Assembly (NCBI GenBank): GCA_020796225.1
Contig: CM036759.1
Span: forward strand, 64,264,590 to 64,328,589
DNA length: 64,000 nucleotides
Direction of reading: 5' to 3'
DNA from: Arion vulgaris
Taxonomy: Eukaryota; Mollusca; Gastropoda; Stylommatophora; Arionidae
Shown: positions 18,943-28,357 of the stretch, one piece after another
Layout: every line of letters begins with the position of its first letter
How positions within the stretch are numbered: position 1 is the stretch's first letter
Made by a program: the position numbers and the translations under genes
Notes under the pieces: generated by a model
What the model saw: only the letters and a program-made list of their open reading frames with translations
What the model was told of the DNA's origin: nothing
Database searches by the model: none

Positions 18943-19265
18943 TTGTCCCCCATCACGGGTGATGATGATCACAATTTGTCTGTGTGTGTGTAGATTACTA
19001 GTGAACCTGATGCGGGCTTGAAATGTTCTTTTACAATGTGGGCAAGGTATACTTGCATTTGTGGGGAGTTTTACTGCCTTTCTAGTTTGACATTTTTGTT
19101 GCATCCGTGCTGTTCTACCTGCCTCGCAGGCCGAAGAACCGTGTCGAAGAAGTGTGCGCCAGGCTGATCTGTCTTGATCTGTCTCTCCCAGTTGTCGACA
19201 CCTATGCCAAAAGATTTATCATAGGTACTCTCATACGGTAGCAGATGAAACATCTGATCTGACTA
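18943..19265 (-). mobile_element. LINE C-terminal fragment with C2H2-like tail
   Basis: The minus strand reads DNWERQIKTDQPGAHFFDTV then RQVEQHGCNKN in one frame. After a frameshift it reads TRKAVKLPTNASIPCPHCKR then TFQARIRFTSNLHTHR. The CPHC..TF.ARI.F.S.L.TH pattern is the LINE-encoded zinc-finger-like tail, not a host zinc-finger gene. A shorter relative (RMEQKRQNRKAVKL) is at 58381-58460. Confidence 0.72.
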
Positions 19266-19531
19266 CAAGTGTATAATAATAATTGTCCATTGCCGGAAAT
19301 GATGTCAGTATCCTCATACGTGTGTTGTTGCACCTCTCTGGTCTGTGCGGAGGCGACTGTAGAATTTAATCCTGGAACACAATCCCTTACCACAATTGCT
19401 CTAAAGACGCTCGTTTGCAAGGCTTGGCTGTGGGTCCGGTAAGAAATCAAGGTTTGTGGTCTGAATCTTGTTTTTGGAAATTTTGATTTTTCCAGAAACG
19501 TTTAACTTGTTTACTGTGTATTTATTTTCCA

Positions 19532-20236
19532 CGGGTGGGACCTACATGGACCATTGTTGGACTTGTGGGTGGGACATACATGGACCATTGTTGGACTTGT
19601 GGGTGGGACATACATGGACCATTGTTGGACTTGTGGGGGGACATACATGGACCATTGTTGGACTTGTGGGTGGTACCTACATGGACCATTGTTGGACTTG
19701 TGGGTGGTACCTACATTGACCATTGTTGGATTTGTGGGTGGTACCTACATGGACCATTGTTGGACTTGTGGGTGGGACCTACATGGACCATTGTTGGACT
19801 TGTGGGTGGGACATACATGGACCATTGTTGGACTTGTGGGGGGACATACATGGACCATTGTTGGACTTGTGGGTGGTACCTACATGGACCATTGTTGGAC
19901 TTGTGGGTGGTACCTACATTGACCATTGTTGGATTTGTGGGTGGTACCTACATGGACCATTGTTGGACTTGTGGGTGGGACATACATGGACCATTGTTGG
20001 ACTTGTGGGTGGTACCTACATGGACCATTGTTGGACTTGTGGGTGGGACATACATGGACCATTGTTGGACTTGTGGGTGGTACCTACATGGACCATTGTT
20101 GGACTTGTGGGTGGGACATACATGGACCATTGTTGGACTTGTGGGTGGGACATACATGGACCATTGTTGGACTTGTGGGTGGGACCTACATGGACCGTTG
20201 TTGGACTTGTGGGTGGGACATACATGGACCATTACA
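19532..20236. repeat. 34-bp minisatellite, ~21 units, LINE-derived
   Basis: The unit is TGGGTGGGACATACATGGAC then CATTGTTGGACTTG, with GGTACC/GGGACA/GGGACC and 33-bp GGGGGG variants. Blocks of variants recur at a ~203-bp offset (for example near 19680 and 19883). Single-copy relatives at 20613-20645 (GGGACATACATGACCAATGT) and, in reverse, 1795-1832 lie inside LINE zinc-finger-like tails. Confidence 0.95.
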
Positions 20237-20612
20237 CAAAAAACAAGAACGAAAATTCAGTTCTTGGAAACTAAATGCTACAGAAAGATCCTACGAATAC
20301 CATGGACATAAAAAGAAAGAACACCGATGTCCTGAAAGAACTGTTAAAAACAATTGGCTGATAAACAATATACTATACAGAAAAGTTAGATAATTTGGAA
20401 AATTAAGCGTCACGATGACCTGGAAAGAACAATATTAGAGGGCAGGGTCCCAGAACGCAGAGGCAGACCAAGAAGAAGATGGCTACAAGATATTAAAGAA
20501 ACCATGAATATGACCATCGACGAAGTGGGTGAACTGGCTAGAGACAGAGTGAATTTCAGATGTGCTGCAAAGAGGCAGCGTCCTGTAAAGGATACGCACC
20601 TTAATGATGATG
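20237..20612 (+). mobile_element. RTE-like LINE C-terminal fragment
   Basis: Frames give FLETKCYRKILRIPWT, then KRHDDLERTILEGRVPERRG, then RPRRRWLQDIKETMNMTIDE and VGELARDRVNFRC. This is the full C-terminal signature, split by two frameshifts. It follows directly on the 34-bp array. Confidence 0.82.
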
Positions 20613-20755
20613 GGACATACATGACCAATGTTGGACCTATGGTTGTGTGTGTTATATCTTTTCGCGCAGCTCGTTTTCTCTGTGCTACAACGGCACGACG
20701 ATTCTCAGCTATGCGACTTCTTCTTGTATTGTTACCGCGCCACATTTGGTTTACT
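20613..20755 (-). mobile_element. LINE zinc-finger-tail fragment
   Basis: The minus strand encodes SRIAENRRAVVAQRKRAARK then DITHTTIGPTLVMYVPS. It is homologous to the + strand fragment at 1682-1832. The part encoding TTIGPTLVMYVP corresponds to the unit of the adjacent 34-bp array. Confidence 0.7.
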
Positions 20756-21023
20756 TCTTCTTCTTCTTCTTCTTGGAACGCTCCATATCGACCACTTATT
20801 AACCACTCTTTGGGATTTGTATGTGATCTGAGCCTAAGAGCGATTGTACGTTGTGGTAGTTATGCGCCTACAAGTAGGCCAGCACATCCGATTTCTTCGA
20901 CGCTTTTTATTGACTAGGGTAGCTTCCTTAGGCCCTACCTCAGTCGCTTCTTACGACATGCGTTGTAGGTCGCTGTGTTACTATTCTTTACTCCCCTTGC
21001 GTTCCTCGACAGTACACGAGCGC
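20756..21023 (-). mobile_element. SINE-A copy, full length
   Basis: TTCTTCTTCTTCTTCTTGG tail, CGCTCCATATCGACCACTT, GTGATCTGAGCCTAAGAGCG, CTAGGGTAGCTTCC, CGCTTCTTACGACATGCG and head CTCGACAGTACACGAGCGC. Confidence 0.9.
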
Positions 21024-21542
21024 ATATTGTATACAAGTGTATACGTACAGCCCTTAACGTTCTCTTCTGACCATAGTTTAGGTTAGAAGTCCATGATTGG
21101 CGGCTACATGACAGTATCGACTCATGTTGTTAGCACTGGACAACACTCAACCACAAGTGGTTCTTCTTGTCTCCGCCCCTGTCCTCATCGACCCCATCCC
21201 CGTGTGCTCATAATCAATTCTCTAGTTAATCTCGATTCCAGGCCTGGCAAATCTGAGATGGCCGTGACATCTCACTTAATTAGGTCATGCCTGCTTCTTG
21301 GTTGGTGAAAAGGAAGGAAGGAAGGAAGGGAGGGGGTTAAGCAGAGGAAATGTGTCATGCTAGGTCGTTCTGATCCAATCAACTATATTTTCATGCCCTT
21401 TTTTGAAAAAAAATGTCCATTGTTCCCTCCCAGTTATTCACACATGTAACCTAGAACCATGTTCGAGTCTCTGGTTCCTGGAACATTGTTCTCAATTCAT
21501 GAAAGTCAAACAAGAACGACAATCGGCGTTGAAGTCATTGTT
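21024..21542. other. No recognised feature
   Basis: About 520 bp with a short (GGAA)n run near 21312-21330. Nothing else is recognisable. Confidence 0.4.
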
Positions 21543-22205
21543 ATTTGGGCGTGTTTGATTATGTGCCCATTGATATATTTTGTGCGTGGACGTGTTTAAT
21601 AATGTGTCTATCGATATATTTGGTGCGTGGGTGGGTGTGCGTGGGCGTGTGTGGATGTGTGCGTGTTTGATAATGTGTCAATCGATATATTTGGTGCGTG
21701 GGTGGGTGTGGTTGTGTGCGTGTTTAATAATATGTCTATCGATATATTTGGTGCGTAGGTTGGTGTGGGTGTGCGTGGACGTGTGTGGATGTGTGCGTGG
21801 GCGTGTTTGATAATGTGTCAATCGATATATTTGGTGTGTAGGTGTGTGTGGGTGTGCTTAGTAATGTGTCTATCCATATATTTTGTGTGTGGGTGTGTCT
21901 AATAATGTGTGGGTGGGCTTAAGCACTGCGACCTACAAGACATGTCTTTGGAGGCGACTGAGGTAGGTGCCTAGGGAATCTACCCTAGTCAATGAGAAGC
22001 ATTGCAGAAATTGGATGTGTTGGCCTACTTGTAGGCGCATAACTGGCACAACGTACACTCCCTCGTAGGCTCGGATCACATACAAATCACAAAGAGTGAT
22101 TAACATGTGGTCGATATGGAGCGTTTGAAGAAGAAGAACAAGAATGTGTCTATAGATATAGTTTGTGCGCGAGTGTGTTTGATGGCATGTCCATTAATAT
22201 ATTCT
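21543..22205. repeat. Degenerate ~60-100-bp tandem repeat, split by a SINE
   Basis: Variable units share GTGTTTGATAATGTGTC, TATCGATATATTTGGTGCG and GTGGGTGTG. The array resumes after the SINE at 21911-22142 with AATGTGTCTATAGATATA. Confidence 0.85.
21911..22142 (+). mobile_element. SINE-A copy inserted in tandem array
   Basis: 5'-truncated SINE-A starting near GCACTGCGACCTACAAG, with core CATGTCTTTGGAGGCGACTG, GGAATCTACCCTAGTC and a GAAGAAGAAC tail. AATGTGT flanks it (21904-21910 and 22143-22149). Joining the two sides restores the array's AATGTGTCTAT phrase. Confidence 0.85.
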
Positions 22206-22890
22206 ATGTGATTGTATTTTTTAGATTCCAGTGGGATACATAATGGAATCTAAAATGATAAAAATAACAGAGCAGTTCACCTATTTTGGTAGCAATTTTG
22301 ATTGCACAGAAAATGTTAAAAAAGAAATTATGATACGAATTGGCAAAGTAACATCAGCTTTTAAAAGTCTAAATAAAATATGGAACTGCAAGTTATATAG
22401 TATTAAAACTAAAATACGAATTTTCAATTCAAATGTTGTATCAATCCTAACATATGCTAGCGAGAGTTGGAAAATGACTAAAGATATAGAAAGCAAGTTG
22501 AATGCATTTGAAAATAGATGTCTGCGAAAAATAATGAATATAAAATGGAACGAATTCAGGAGAAGTGATGAAATCAGAGACATGTCTGGTCAACCACTAG
22601 TGACAACTGTTATAAGAAAGAGAAGATGGAGATATGTTGGGCACACTTGAGGAGAAATGATCAACGAATATCAAAACAGGCATTGAAGTGGGATGCAAAG
22701 GGTTCAAGAAAGAGAGGTCGACCTAAGGAGACCCTAAAACGAACTTTGCTGAGAGAGGCAGGAAATATCGGTCTCAGTTCCATGGAGGAGATTAAGCGAG
22801 TTGCCCAGGATAGAGCGGTATTGAGAAATTACTTGCAGGCCCTATGTAACGTATAACGGTACGAGAGGAATTATTATTATTATTATGTGA
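22206..22890 (+). mobile_element. RTE-like LINE 3' end, best preserved
   Basis: From 22231 one frame reads EQFTYFGSNFDCTENVKKEI, then IRIGKVTSAFKSLNKIWNCK, then VSILTYASESWKMTKDIESK, then LNAFENRCLRKIMNIKWNEF and RRWRYVGHT. A single-base loss at about 22648 shifts to LRRNDQRISKQALKWDAKG, RGRPKETLKRTLLREAGNIG and AQDRAVLRNYLQALCNV, then a stop. The 3' end is AACGGTACGAGAGGAATT plus (ATT)n. It is the C-terminal ~210 residues of an RTE-type protein and lacks the reverse transcriptase catalytic motif. Confidence 0.9.
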
Positions 22891-22904
22891 TTGTATGTCG
22901 TCCA

Positions 22905-23230
22905 TCAGAAGAAGAAAAAGAAGAGGAAGAAAAAAAAATAACGATGAAGAATATAGAAGAGGAAGCTAAAGAAAAAGAGAATTTAGGGAAAAAAAGAAGA
23001 AGACGAAAAAGAAGAAGAAAACAAAAAAAGAGGACAATGAAGAAGAAGAAGATATAAGTAGAAGATGAAGAAAAAGAGGAAGTAGAAAAAAAGGAGAGAA
23101 AGAAGAAGAAATAGAACAAGATGAACGAGAGAAAGAAAAGGAAAAAAAGAAGAAAAAGGAAGAAAAGGAAGAAAAAGGGAGAAAGAAAGAAGAAAAAAGG
23201 AAGAAAAGGAAGAACAAAGAAGAAGAAACA
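22905..23230. repeat. Polypurine (GAA/GAAA-rich) tract
   Basis: About 325 bp almost entirely A and G on the + strand, with AAGAAGAAGA and GGAAGAAAAA motifs. It mirrors the polypyrimidine tract at 23525-24052. The Ser/Phe-rich minus-strand frames are incidental. Confidence 0.93.
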
Positions 23231-23345
23231 GAACAACAATGAACTTGATGGGACTTGATGACACATTGTCAATCCAAAATTGTGACCGATGTGATGTCTG
23301 TTTGAGAACCGCTAGTTTAATCAAACCTTCCAGCGGTTCTCAGAG
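23231..23345. other. Possible hAT-like termini
   Basis: GTTTGAGAACCGCTA (ending near 23312) and CAGCGGTTCTCAGAG (from about 23333) look like facing ends of CAGCGGTTCTCA-type hAT elements. Whole elements could not be traced, since the left neighbour is a polypurine tract. Confidence 0.35.
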
Positions 23346-23524
23346 TATGAGACGGCAACTAGTGCAGGTTTACTTAGCTATCAGTTATATTGGTCACCTT
23401 AATCTGGACATGTTCTTGGCGATCAAAGTCAGTTTGCCCTTACATGTCGTTTAAGATATCTTTCTCATAATGTGTGGGCGACCTGGTGACCTTTATTCTA
23501 CTTTATCTGATAGCAGTGTGTGTC

Positions 23525-24052
23525 CATCCTTTCTCTCTCTCTCTCTCTTTATTTCTCTCTTTCTCACTATTTCTCTCTCTCTCTTTATCTGTCTCACTTT
23601 CTCTCTTGCTCTCTCTTTTTCTGTCTTTCTGACTTCCCTCATTCTGTCTTCACCCCCTCTCTCTCTCTTTGTTTGTACTTTCTTTCTCTATTCTCTCTTT
23701 CTCTCTCTCTTTCTCTTATTCCATCTTTCTCTATTCTTTCTCTTTTCTTTCACCCTCTCACTCTTTCGCTCTCTGTCTCTCTTTCTCTATTTCTCATTCT
23801 CAATGTTTCTATTTCTCTTTCTCTCTTTCTCTGTTTCTTTCTTTTTTTCTCTCTTTCTCTGTTTCTTTCTTTTTCTCTTTTTCTGTATCTCTTTCACTTT
23901 ATCTCTCTTTCTCGCTTTCTCTTGTCTCTTTCTCTTTCTTTCTCTCCTTCTGTCTCTCATACTCTCTATCTTTCTTGTCTCTCTTTCTTTCACTCTCTTT
24001 CTCCCTCTTTCACTCTCTCTTTCTCCCTCTTTCCCTCGCTCTTTCTCTCTTT
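23525..24052. repeat. Polypyrimidine (CTTT/CT-rich) tract
   Basis: About 525 bp of CTCTCT, TTTCTCTC and CTTTTT motifs with few purines. Three overlapping Ser/Leu/Phe-rich open frames are artefacts of composition. Confidence 0.93.
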
Positions 24053-24195
24053 CAACCCAGCGACAACTGGATACCAGGAAAGCACTGTGAAATAAAGGCG
24101 GCAGGCTGTAATGTTGACCACATCACCCATCGTGAGCTGATCGTCAATAGAAAAAATACTGGCCAAAATGTAACCTATGGTATGAAAAAGTGTAA
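24053..24195 (+). mobile_element. SINE-G copy
   Basis: It has CAACTGGATACCAGG, AAATAAAGGCGGCAGGC, TTGACCACATCACCCATCG, GCTGATCGTCAATAG and GGTATGAAA, collinear with the minus strand of 304-490. Confidence 0.6.
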
Positions 24196-24214
24196 TTCAA
24201 AAAAAAAAAAGAAA

Positions 24215-24736
24215 CTCATGATATGTGCAATGATAATATGTACAATGATATGTGCAATGATGATATGTGCGATGATGATATGTGCAATGATATGTACAAT
24301 GATGATATGTGCAATGATGATATGTGCAATGATGATATGTGCAATGATATGTACAATGATGATATGTGCAATGATGATATGCGCAATGACATGTGCGATG
24401 ATATGTGCAATGATGATATGTGTGATGATGATATGTGCAATGATGATATATGCAATGATGATATGTGCAATGATGATATGTGCAATGATGATATGTGCAA
24501 TGGTGATATGTGCAATGGTGATATGTGCAATGGTGATATGTGCAATGATATGTGCAATTATGATATGTGCAATTATGATATGTGCGATGATGATATGTGC
24601 AATGATATGTGCAATGATGATATGTGCAATGATGATATGTGCAATGATATGTACAATGATGATCTGTGCAATGATATGTGCAATAATGATATGTGCAATG
24701 ATGATATGTGCAATGATATGTGCAATGGAGGGAATA
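24215..24736. repeat. 12/15-bp minisatellite (GATATGTGCAAT)n
   Basis: Mixed 12-bp (GATATGTGCAAT) and 15-bp (GATGATATGTGCAAT) units with GTACAAT and GGTGAT variants. All lengths are multiples of three, so frames stay open on both strands. Confidence 0.95.
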
Positions 24737-24739
24737 TGC

Positions 24740-24840
24740 AACTAGTAAGTTTGGAATATTTTCATTGCATTCCGGACATGGGAGGAGCCTTTGTCGAACA
24801 GATGAGAACGCGGCTACCATGCGAGAGACCCGCGTTCAAT
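24740..24840 (-). mobile_element. LINE C-terminal scrap
   Basis: The minus strand encodes LLPCPECNENIPNLL, matching the CP.CNEDIPN end of the fragment at 12274-12456. Only the last ~30 codons remain. Confidence 0.55.
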
Positions 24841-24889
24841 TCACGTTAAGACCAATGATTTTTTTTTCTTGTGGGCATAAATGAAAAAT

Positions 24890-25110
24890 CCTAACCTGAA
24901 CAACTTCGCGGCCACTGCACTAGCCATGCCACCATTACATTCCTCAGGCTCACGTCCCACATGTCAACACCGGCCTAAAAAGTAGTACTACAGTAAGTAG
25001 CGACATTTTTTTTTACTCTGGAAATGTCCATAGGTGCTCCGATCTCCTCCGCAATATCACCAATAGCGCCAAGCGACTGATCGTACCAGTTCGATTTTGA
25101 TTGATGAGTC
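24890..25110. mobile_element. Dispersed repeat scraps
   Basis: CACTAGCCATGCCACCATTA through CCTAAAAAGTAGT matches 51235-51325. GAAATGTCCATAGGTGCTCC through GTTCGATTTTGATTGATGA matches 34650-34735. Family unknown. Confidence 0.5.
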
Positions 25111-25409
25111 TACTCATATACCTGTTGTATTGTTATTTTCTCTCCACTCCAATCTTCAATCACAGAAACTAGCAAGTGTTGCTTAAAAATATTCTAAAGC
25201 CGAAGAATTGACTTCATTGCACCGGGTTTTACCCCATGTGGCTCGGCCCCTCTACGCAGGCTCTGGTCAAAGGGAAATAACTCGCGATAAACAAAAGAAA
25301 TCTTTCTTGTAGCCCAGGAAATGGAATGGATTGCAGACAATCGAGACAAAACACGCAACCTTGTCTATCTGGTTGAAACCTTGTCTATCTGGTTGCAACC
25401 TTGTCTATC

Positions 25410-25410
<1 letters not shown>

Positions 25411-25441
<31 letters not shown>

Positions 25442-25525
25442 ATGACCATCATCATTGCACTTCGGTGAGTAATCATGTGTGCTCCGATCTCTTTCTTACA
25501 TAGAAATATCTCCACATATTGACTT
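25411..25525 (-). mobile_element. SINE-C 3' end
   Basis: Begins with a (GATT)n tail, then CATCATTGCACTTCGGTGAG, CATGTGTGCTCCGATCTC and TTTCTTACATAGAAATATC. It stops where the next element begins. Confidence 0.8.
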
Positions 25526-25745
25526 TGTTGCACCAGGTTTCCCCATAATGCTCCGTCCCTATCGGTAGAAATGGCATGCCGTATGCTGAGATTGTTGCAC
25601 AAAGCACGAACTCAGTAGCTCCAGCAACAACCCTGGGGATCTCATAAAAAATTGACTTGGTCCGGATTCGTACATAGGACCTTCAGAACGACAAGCAAAC
25701 GTCTTAACCACCCCAACATATAGTCTCCCTACTAGTATCAACTTT
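25526..25745 (-). mobile_element. SINE-D copy with tRNA-like head
   Basis: On the minus strand a head GGGGTGGTTAAGACG and B-box-like GTACGAATCCGG precede GTTGCTGGAGCTACTGAG and GGGACGGAGC. The + strand copy at 32045-32256 has the same order with a better B box, GGTTCGAATCC. Confidence 0.75.
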
Positions 25746-26113
25746 TAATACACTCCACCCTTTATGCAAAGTCAAGTGGTTAGAGTACAGTCGTAGCAAT
25801 TGAAAAGAATCTGATTCGATACGTTGTATATACATTTCTAATCTACCAAAAGAATTATGTAATTTGATTAGCGAATGAGCAAGTGAATAAATGAAACCTC
25901 AAAGTGAGGAAAGTATTGATCCACCTACCTCTTGCATTGGTTTTAATGAATAAAGACGAACTAATAGTTCAATTTTATCATTTTTCTACCATCTTCCCAA
26001 CTATGAAATCTACCCTCTTGCCAACTTTCAAGTCCTTACGATGTCCAGATATCTTTAAACGGGGAACATAATCAACAGCCATTTAAATTCCAACTTACGT
26101 TTATATAAATATA
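25746..26113. other. No recognised feature
   Basis: AT-rich, apparently single-copy in this window. Confidence 0.4.
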
Positions 26114-26269
26114 CAGTGGCGGCTCGTCAATTGAGGGCCAGTGGGGCCGCCACCAGTAATTGAAAGAAAGAATAATTTCCCGAAATAGACAAATAATAGT
26201 AAATACTCCAAAAACCATGATTTTTCCGAAAATGTGTGTCTGGCCCCACCAAGAAAACTGATCACGACG

Positions 26270-26272
<3 letters not shown>
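26114..26272 (+). mobile_element. hAT MITE, right end eroded by TA repeat
   Basis: The left terminus CAGTGGCGGCTCGT and interior GGGCCAGTGGGGCC, AAAACCATGATTTTTCCG and TGTCTGGCCCCACC are as in 15688-15853. The right end fades at GATCACGACGAATTA, where the expected ACGAGC.GCCACTG should be, and a long (TA)n begins. Confidence 0.82.

Positions 26273-26357
<85 letters not shown>
26273..26357. repeat. (TA)n microsatellite, ~42 repeats
   Basis: An uninterrupted TA run of about 85 bp, able to extrude as a cruciform and prone to slippage. It starts at the lost right terminus of the MITE. The MITE's left flank also ends in TATA, so its target duplication may have seeded the run. Confidence 0.96.
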
Positions 26358-26359
<2 letters not shown>

Positions 26360-26394
26360 CATATCCGGAAGTCTGTTTGACGGGGGCAGGCAGG

Positions 26395-26610
26395 CACTGA
26401 TAATAAGGAAAGCAAGCATTCACGCAAAAATGAGTCAAGTACCATACCAGGCGCCCTGACTACGTCTGAATTTATATCGGGCGAAAGCAAATTTTTTAAT
26501 TTAAAATACTCCATAACATTTTCAGACTTTAGGGTATGAAATGCCCGACACTTCGCATTTCTAGGTCCTAGTATGCAGGAGGTAGGAGGGATAATTCCTT
26601 TCCTCGTGTG
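26395..26610. mobile_element. Dispersed repeat scraps
   Basis: 26395-26495 is related in inverted orientation to 36683-36775 (GAAAGCAAGC.TTCACGCAAA, CTACG.CTGAATT). CCTAGTATGCAGGAGGTAGG through TTTCCTCGTGTGTG (26567-26610) matches 41911-41957. Confidence 0.5.
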
Positions 26611-26667
26611 TGAAACGGGTGTGTGGATTTAACCCACACCTTTCTTGTGTCAAGTCGATACGCGAAC

Positions 26668-26910
26668 GCTTATGTGTGTGGGTATGTGTGTGTGGGTATG
26701 TGTGTGTGGGTATGTTGTGTGGGTATGTGTGTGTGGTATGTGTGTGTGGGTATGTGTGTGTGGGTATGTGTGTGTGGGTATGTGTGTGTGGTTTCATGTG
26801 TGTGTGATGAACTGTTATTCATCCTCATGTGTGTGTGGTATGTGTGTGTGGGTATGTGTGTGTGTGGGTATGTGTGTGTGGGTATGTGTGTGTGGGTATG
26901 TGTGTGTGGG

Positions 26911-26950
<40 letters not shown>

Positions 26951-26985
26951 TGTGTGTGTGGGTATGTGTGTGTGGGTCTGTTCCT
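26668..26985. repeat. (TGTGTGTGGGTA)n minisatellite and (TG)n
   Basis: Twelve-to-fourteen-bp GTATGTGTGTGTGG units with a (TG)n run near 26910-26945. Stops are scarce, giving incidental Cys/Val-rich frames. Confidence 0.95.
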
Positions 26986-27150
26986 ATCACTCTTCTACCT
27001 CATGACTTGATCTCAGCTAATGAACTGTTTCATTCATCCTCAGACTCATGTGATGACAACCAAACTACCTCAGGGCACTACCCTCCCAGGTCATGCCGTC
27101 CCGACATTGCACGTGCCATCTCGGTACTGGATTATACCCTCTAAATAAGA

Positions 27151-27222
27151 ATGCCGCCACCTAAGAAGCCAAAAAATGGACCGACCACCGTGGAACAGTT
27201 TATGTCAAAGGAGGAACTACAG
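27151..27222 (+). CDS. Coding exon 1 of putative nuclear coregulator
   Basis: Predicted first coding exon, 24 codons (MPPPKKPKNG then PTTVEQFMSKEELQ). An in-frame TAA lies nine bases upstream (27142-27144), so this ATG is the first in frame, and A at -3 suits initiation. The exon ends CTACAG followed by GTGAGAG, a strong donor, in phase 0. That matches the phase-0 acceptor 1,135 bp downstream at 28358, giving ...KEELQ-VLGKNKRAVRK. Residues 5-8 (KKPK) plus the KNKRAVRK formed across the junction make a basic, nuclear-localisation-like N-terminus. The proposal rests on sequence and phase, not on a recognised family. The alternative is that translation starts inside exon 2 at the ATG at 28349, which lies in the same frame. 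Confidence 0.68.
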
Positions 27223-28357
27223 GTGAGAGAGATAGACAGACAGAAAGACAGAAAATACAGACATATAAAAAAGAGAGACAGATAAGACATGAGGTAGCGA
27301 GACAGAAGGACATACACATAGAGCCAGAAAAACAGAGAAAGACAGACATATAGAGTGAGAAAGACAGACATATAAAGCCAGAAAGACAGAGAAAGACAGA
27401 TATATATATAGAGAGAGAAAGACAGACATTGAGAGAGAGAAAGACAGAGAAAGACAGACAAATAGAGACAGAAAGACAGATAAAGGCAGACGTATAGAGA
27501 GAGAAAGATAGAGAAAGACATATATAGAGAGACAGAGAAAAAGAGAGAAAGACAGACATAGATAGAGAGAGAAAGACAGAGAAAGACAAACATAGAGAGA
27601 GAAAGACAGACATATAGAGACAGAGAAAGACAGACATATAGAGACAGAAAGACAGATAAGAGCAGACGTATAGAGACAGAAAGGCAGAGAAAGACAGACA
27701 GAGAAAGAAAAAGAGAAACAGACATATAGCGACAAAAAGACAGAGAAAGAAAGATATATATATATTTATTACTGTGAGATAACTTATATTAACTATCTTG
27801 TAGCTCCGTGCAAGACTAGACATGATATTTACTGAGAGAGAACTTATAACAACTATCTTGTAGCTCCATGCAAACTGTGATGATATTACTGAGAAGAACT
27901 TATAACAACTATCTTGTAGCTAGGCATGACAAGGCATGATATTACGAGAATTTCTTTAGCAACTATCTTGAGGCTCCGTGTAAGACTGTGCATGATATTA
28001 CTGAGAGATAACTTATAGCAACTATCTTGTAGCTCCGTGCAAGACTGTGCGTGATATTACTGAGAGAACACTTATAGAAACTATCTTGTAGCTTCGTGCA
28101 AGACTAGGCATATAGTAACTATCTTGTAGCTGCGTGCAAGACTATGCATATAACAACTATCTTGTAGCTCCATGCAAGACTAGGGATAAAGCAACTATCT
28201 TGCAGCTCTCCGTGCAAGACTAGGCATGATATTACTGAGAGAATACTTATAGTAACTATCTTGTAACTGCGTGCAAGACTAGGCATATAACAACTATCTT
28301 GTAGCTGCGTGTAAGACTAGACATGATATTATCTGATCAATTCCAACAATGTTTCAG
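27223..28357. repeat. Intron 1, almost entirely tandem repeat
   Basis: Directly after the donor comes ~530 bp of purine-rich sequence built from AGACAGA, GAAAGACAGACATATAGAG and related words (27225-27755). From about 27775 to 28330 there are roughly ten degenerate 45-60-bp units containing AACTATCTTGTAGCTCCGTG and CAAGACTAGGCATGATATTA. The last unit ends within 40 bp of the acceptor AATGTTTCAG, leaving very little unique intron. Confidence 0.85.

Noticed and set aside
18943..19110. C2H2 zinc-finger host gene (CPHCKRTFQARI)
   Set aside because: A single finger-like motif within frameshifted LINE C-terminal sequence, with relatives at 1682, 20613 and 58381.
23470..24745. 358-codon frame, hydrophobic then Met/Ile/Cys-rich
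   Set aside because: It joins a polypyrimidine tract, a SINE and a 12/15-bp array; composition only.
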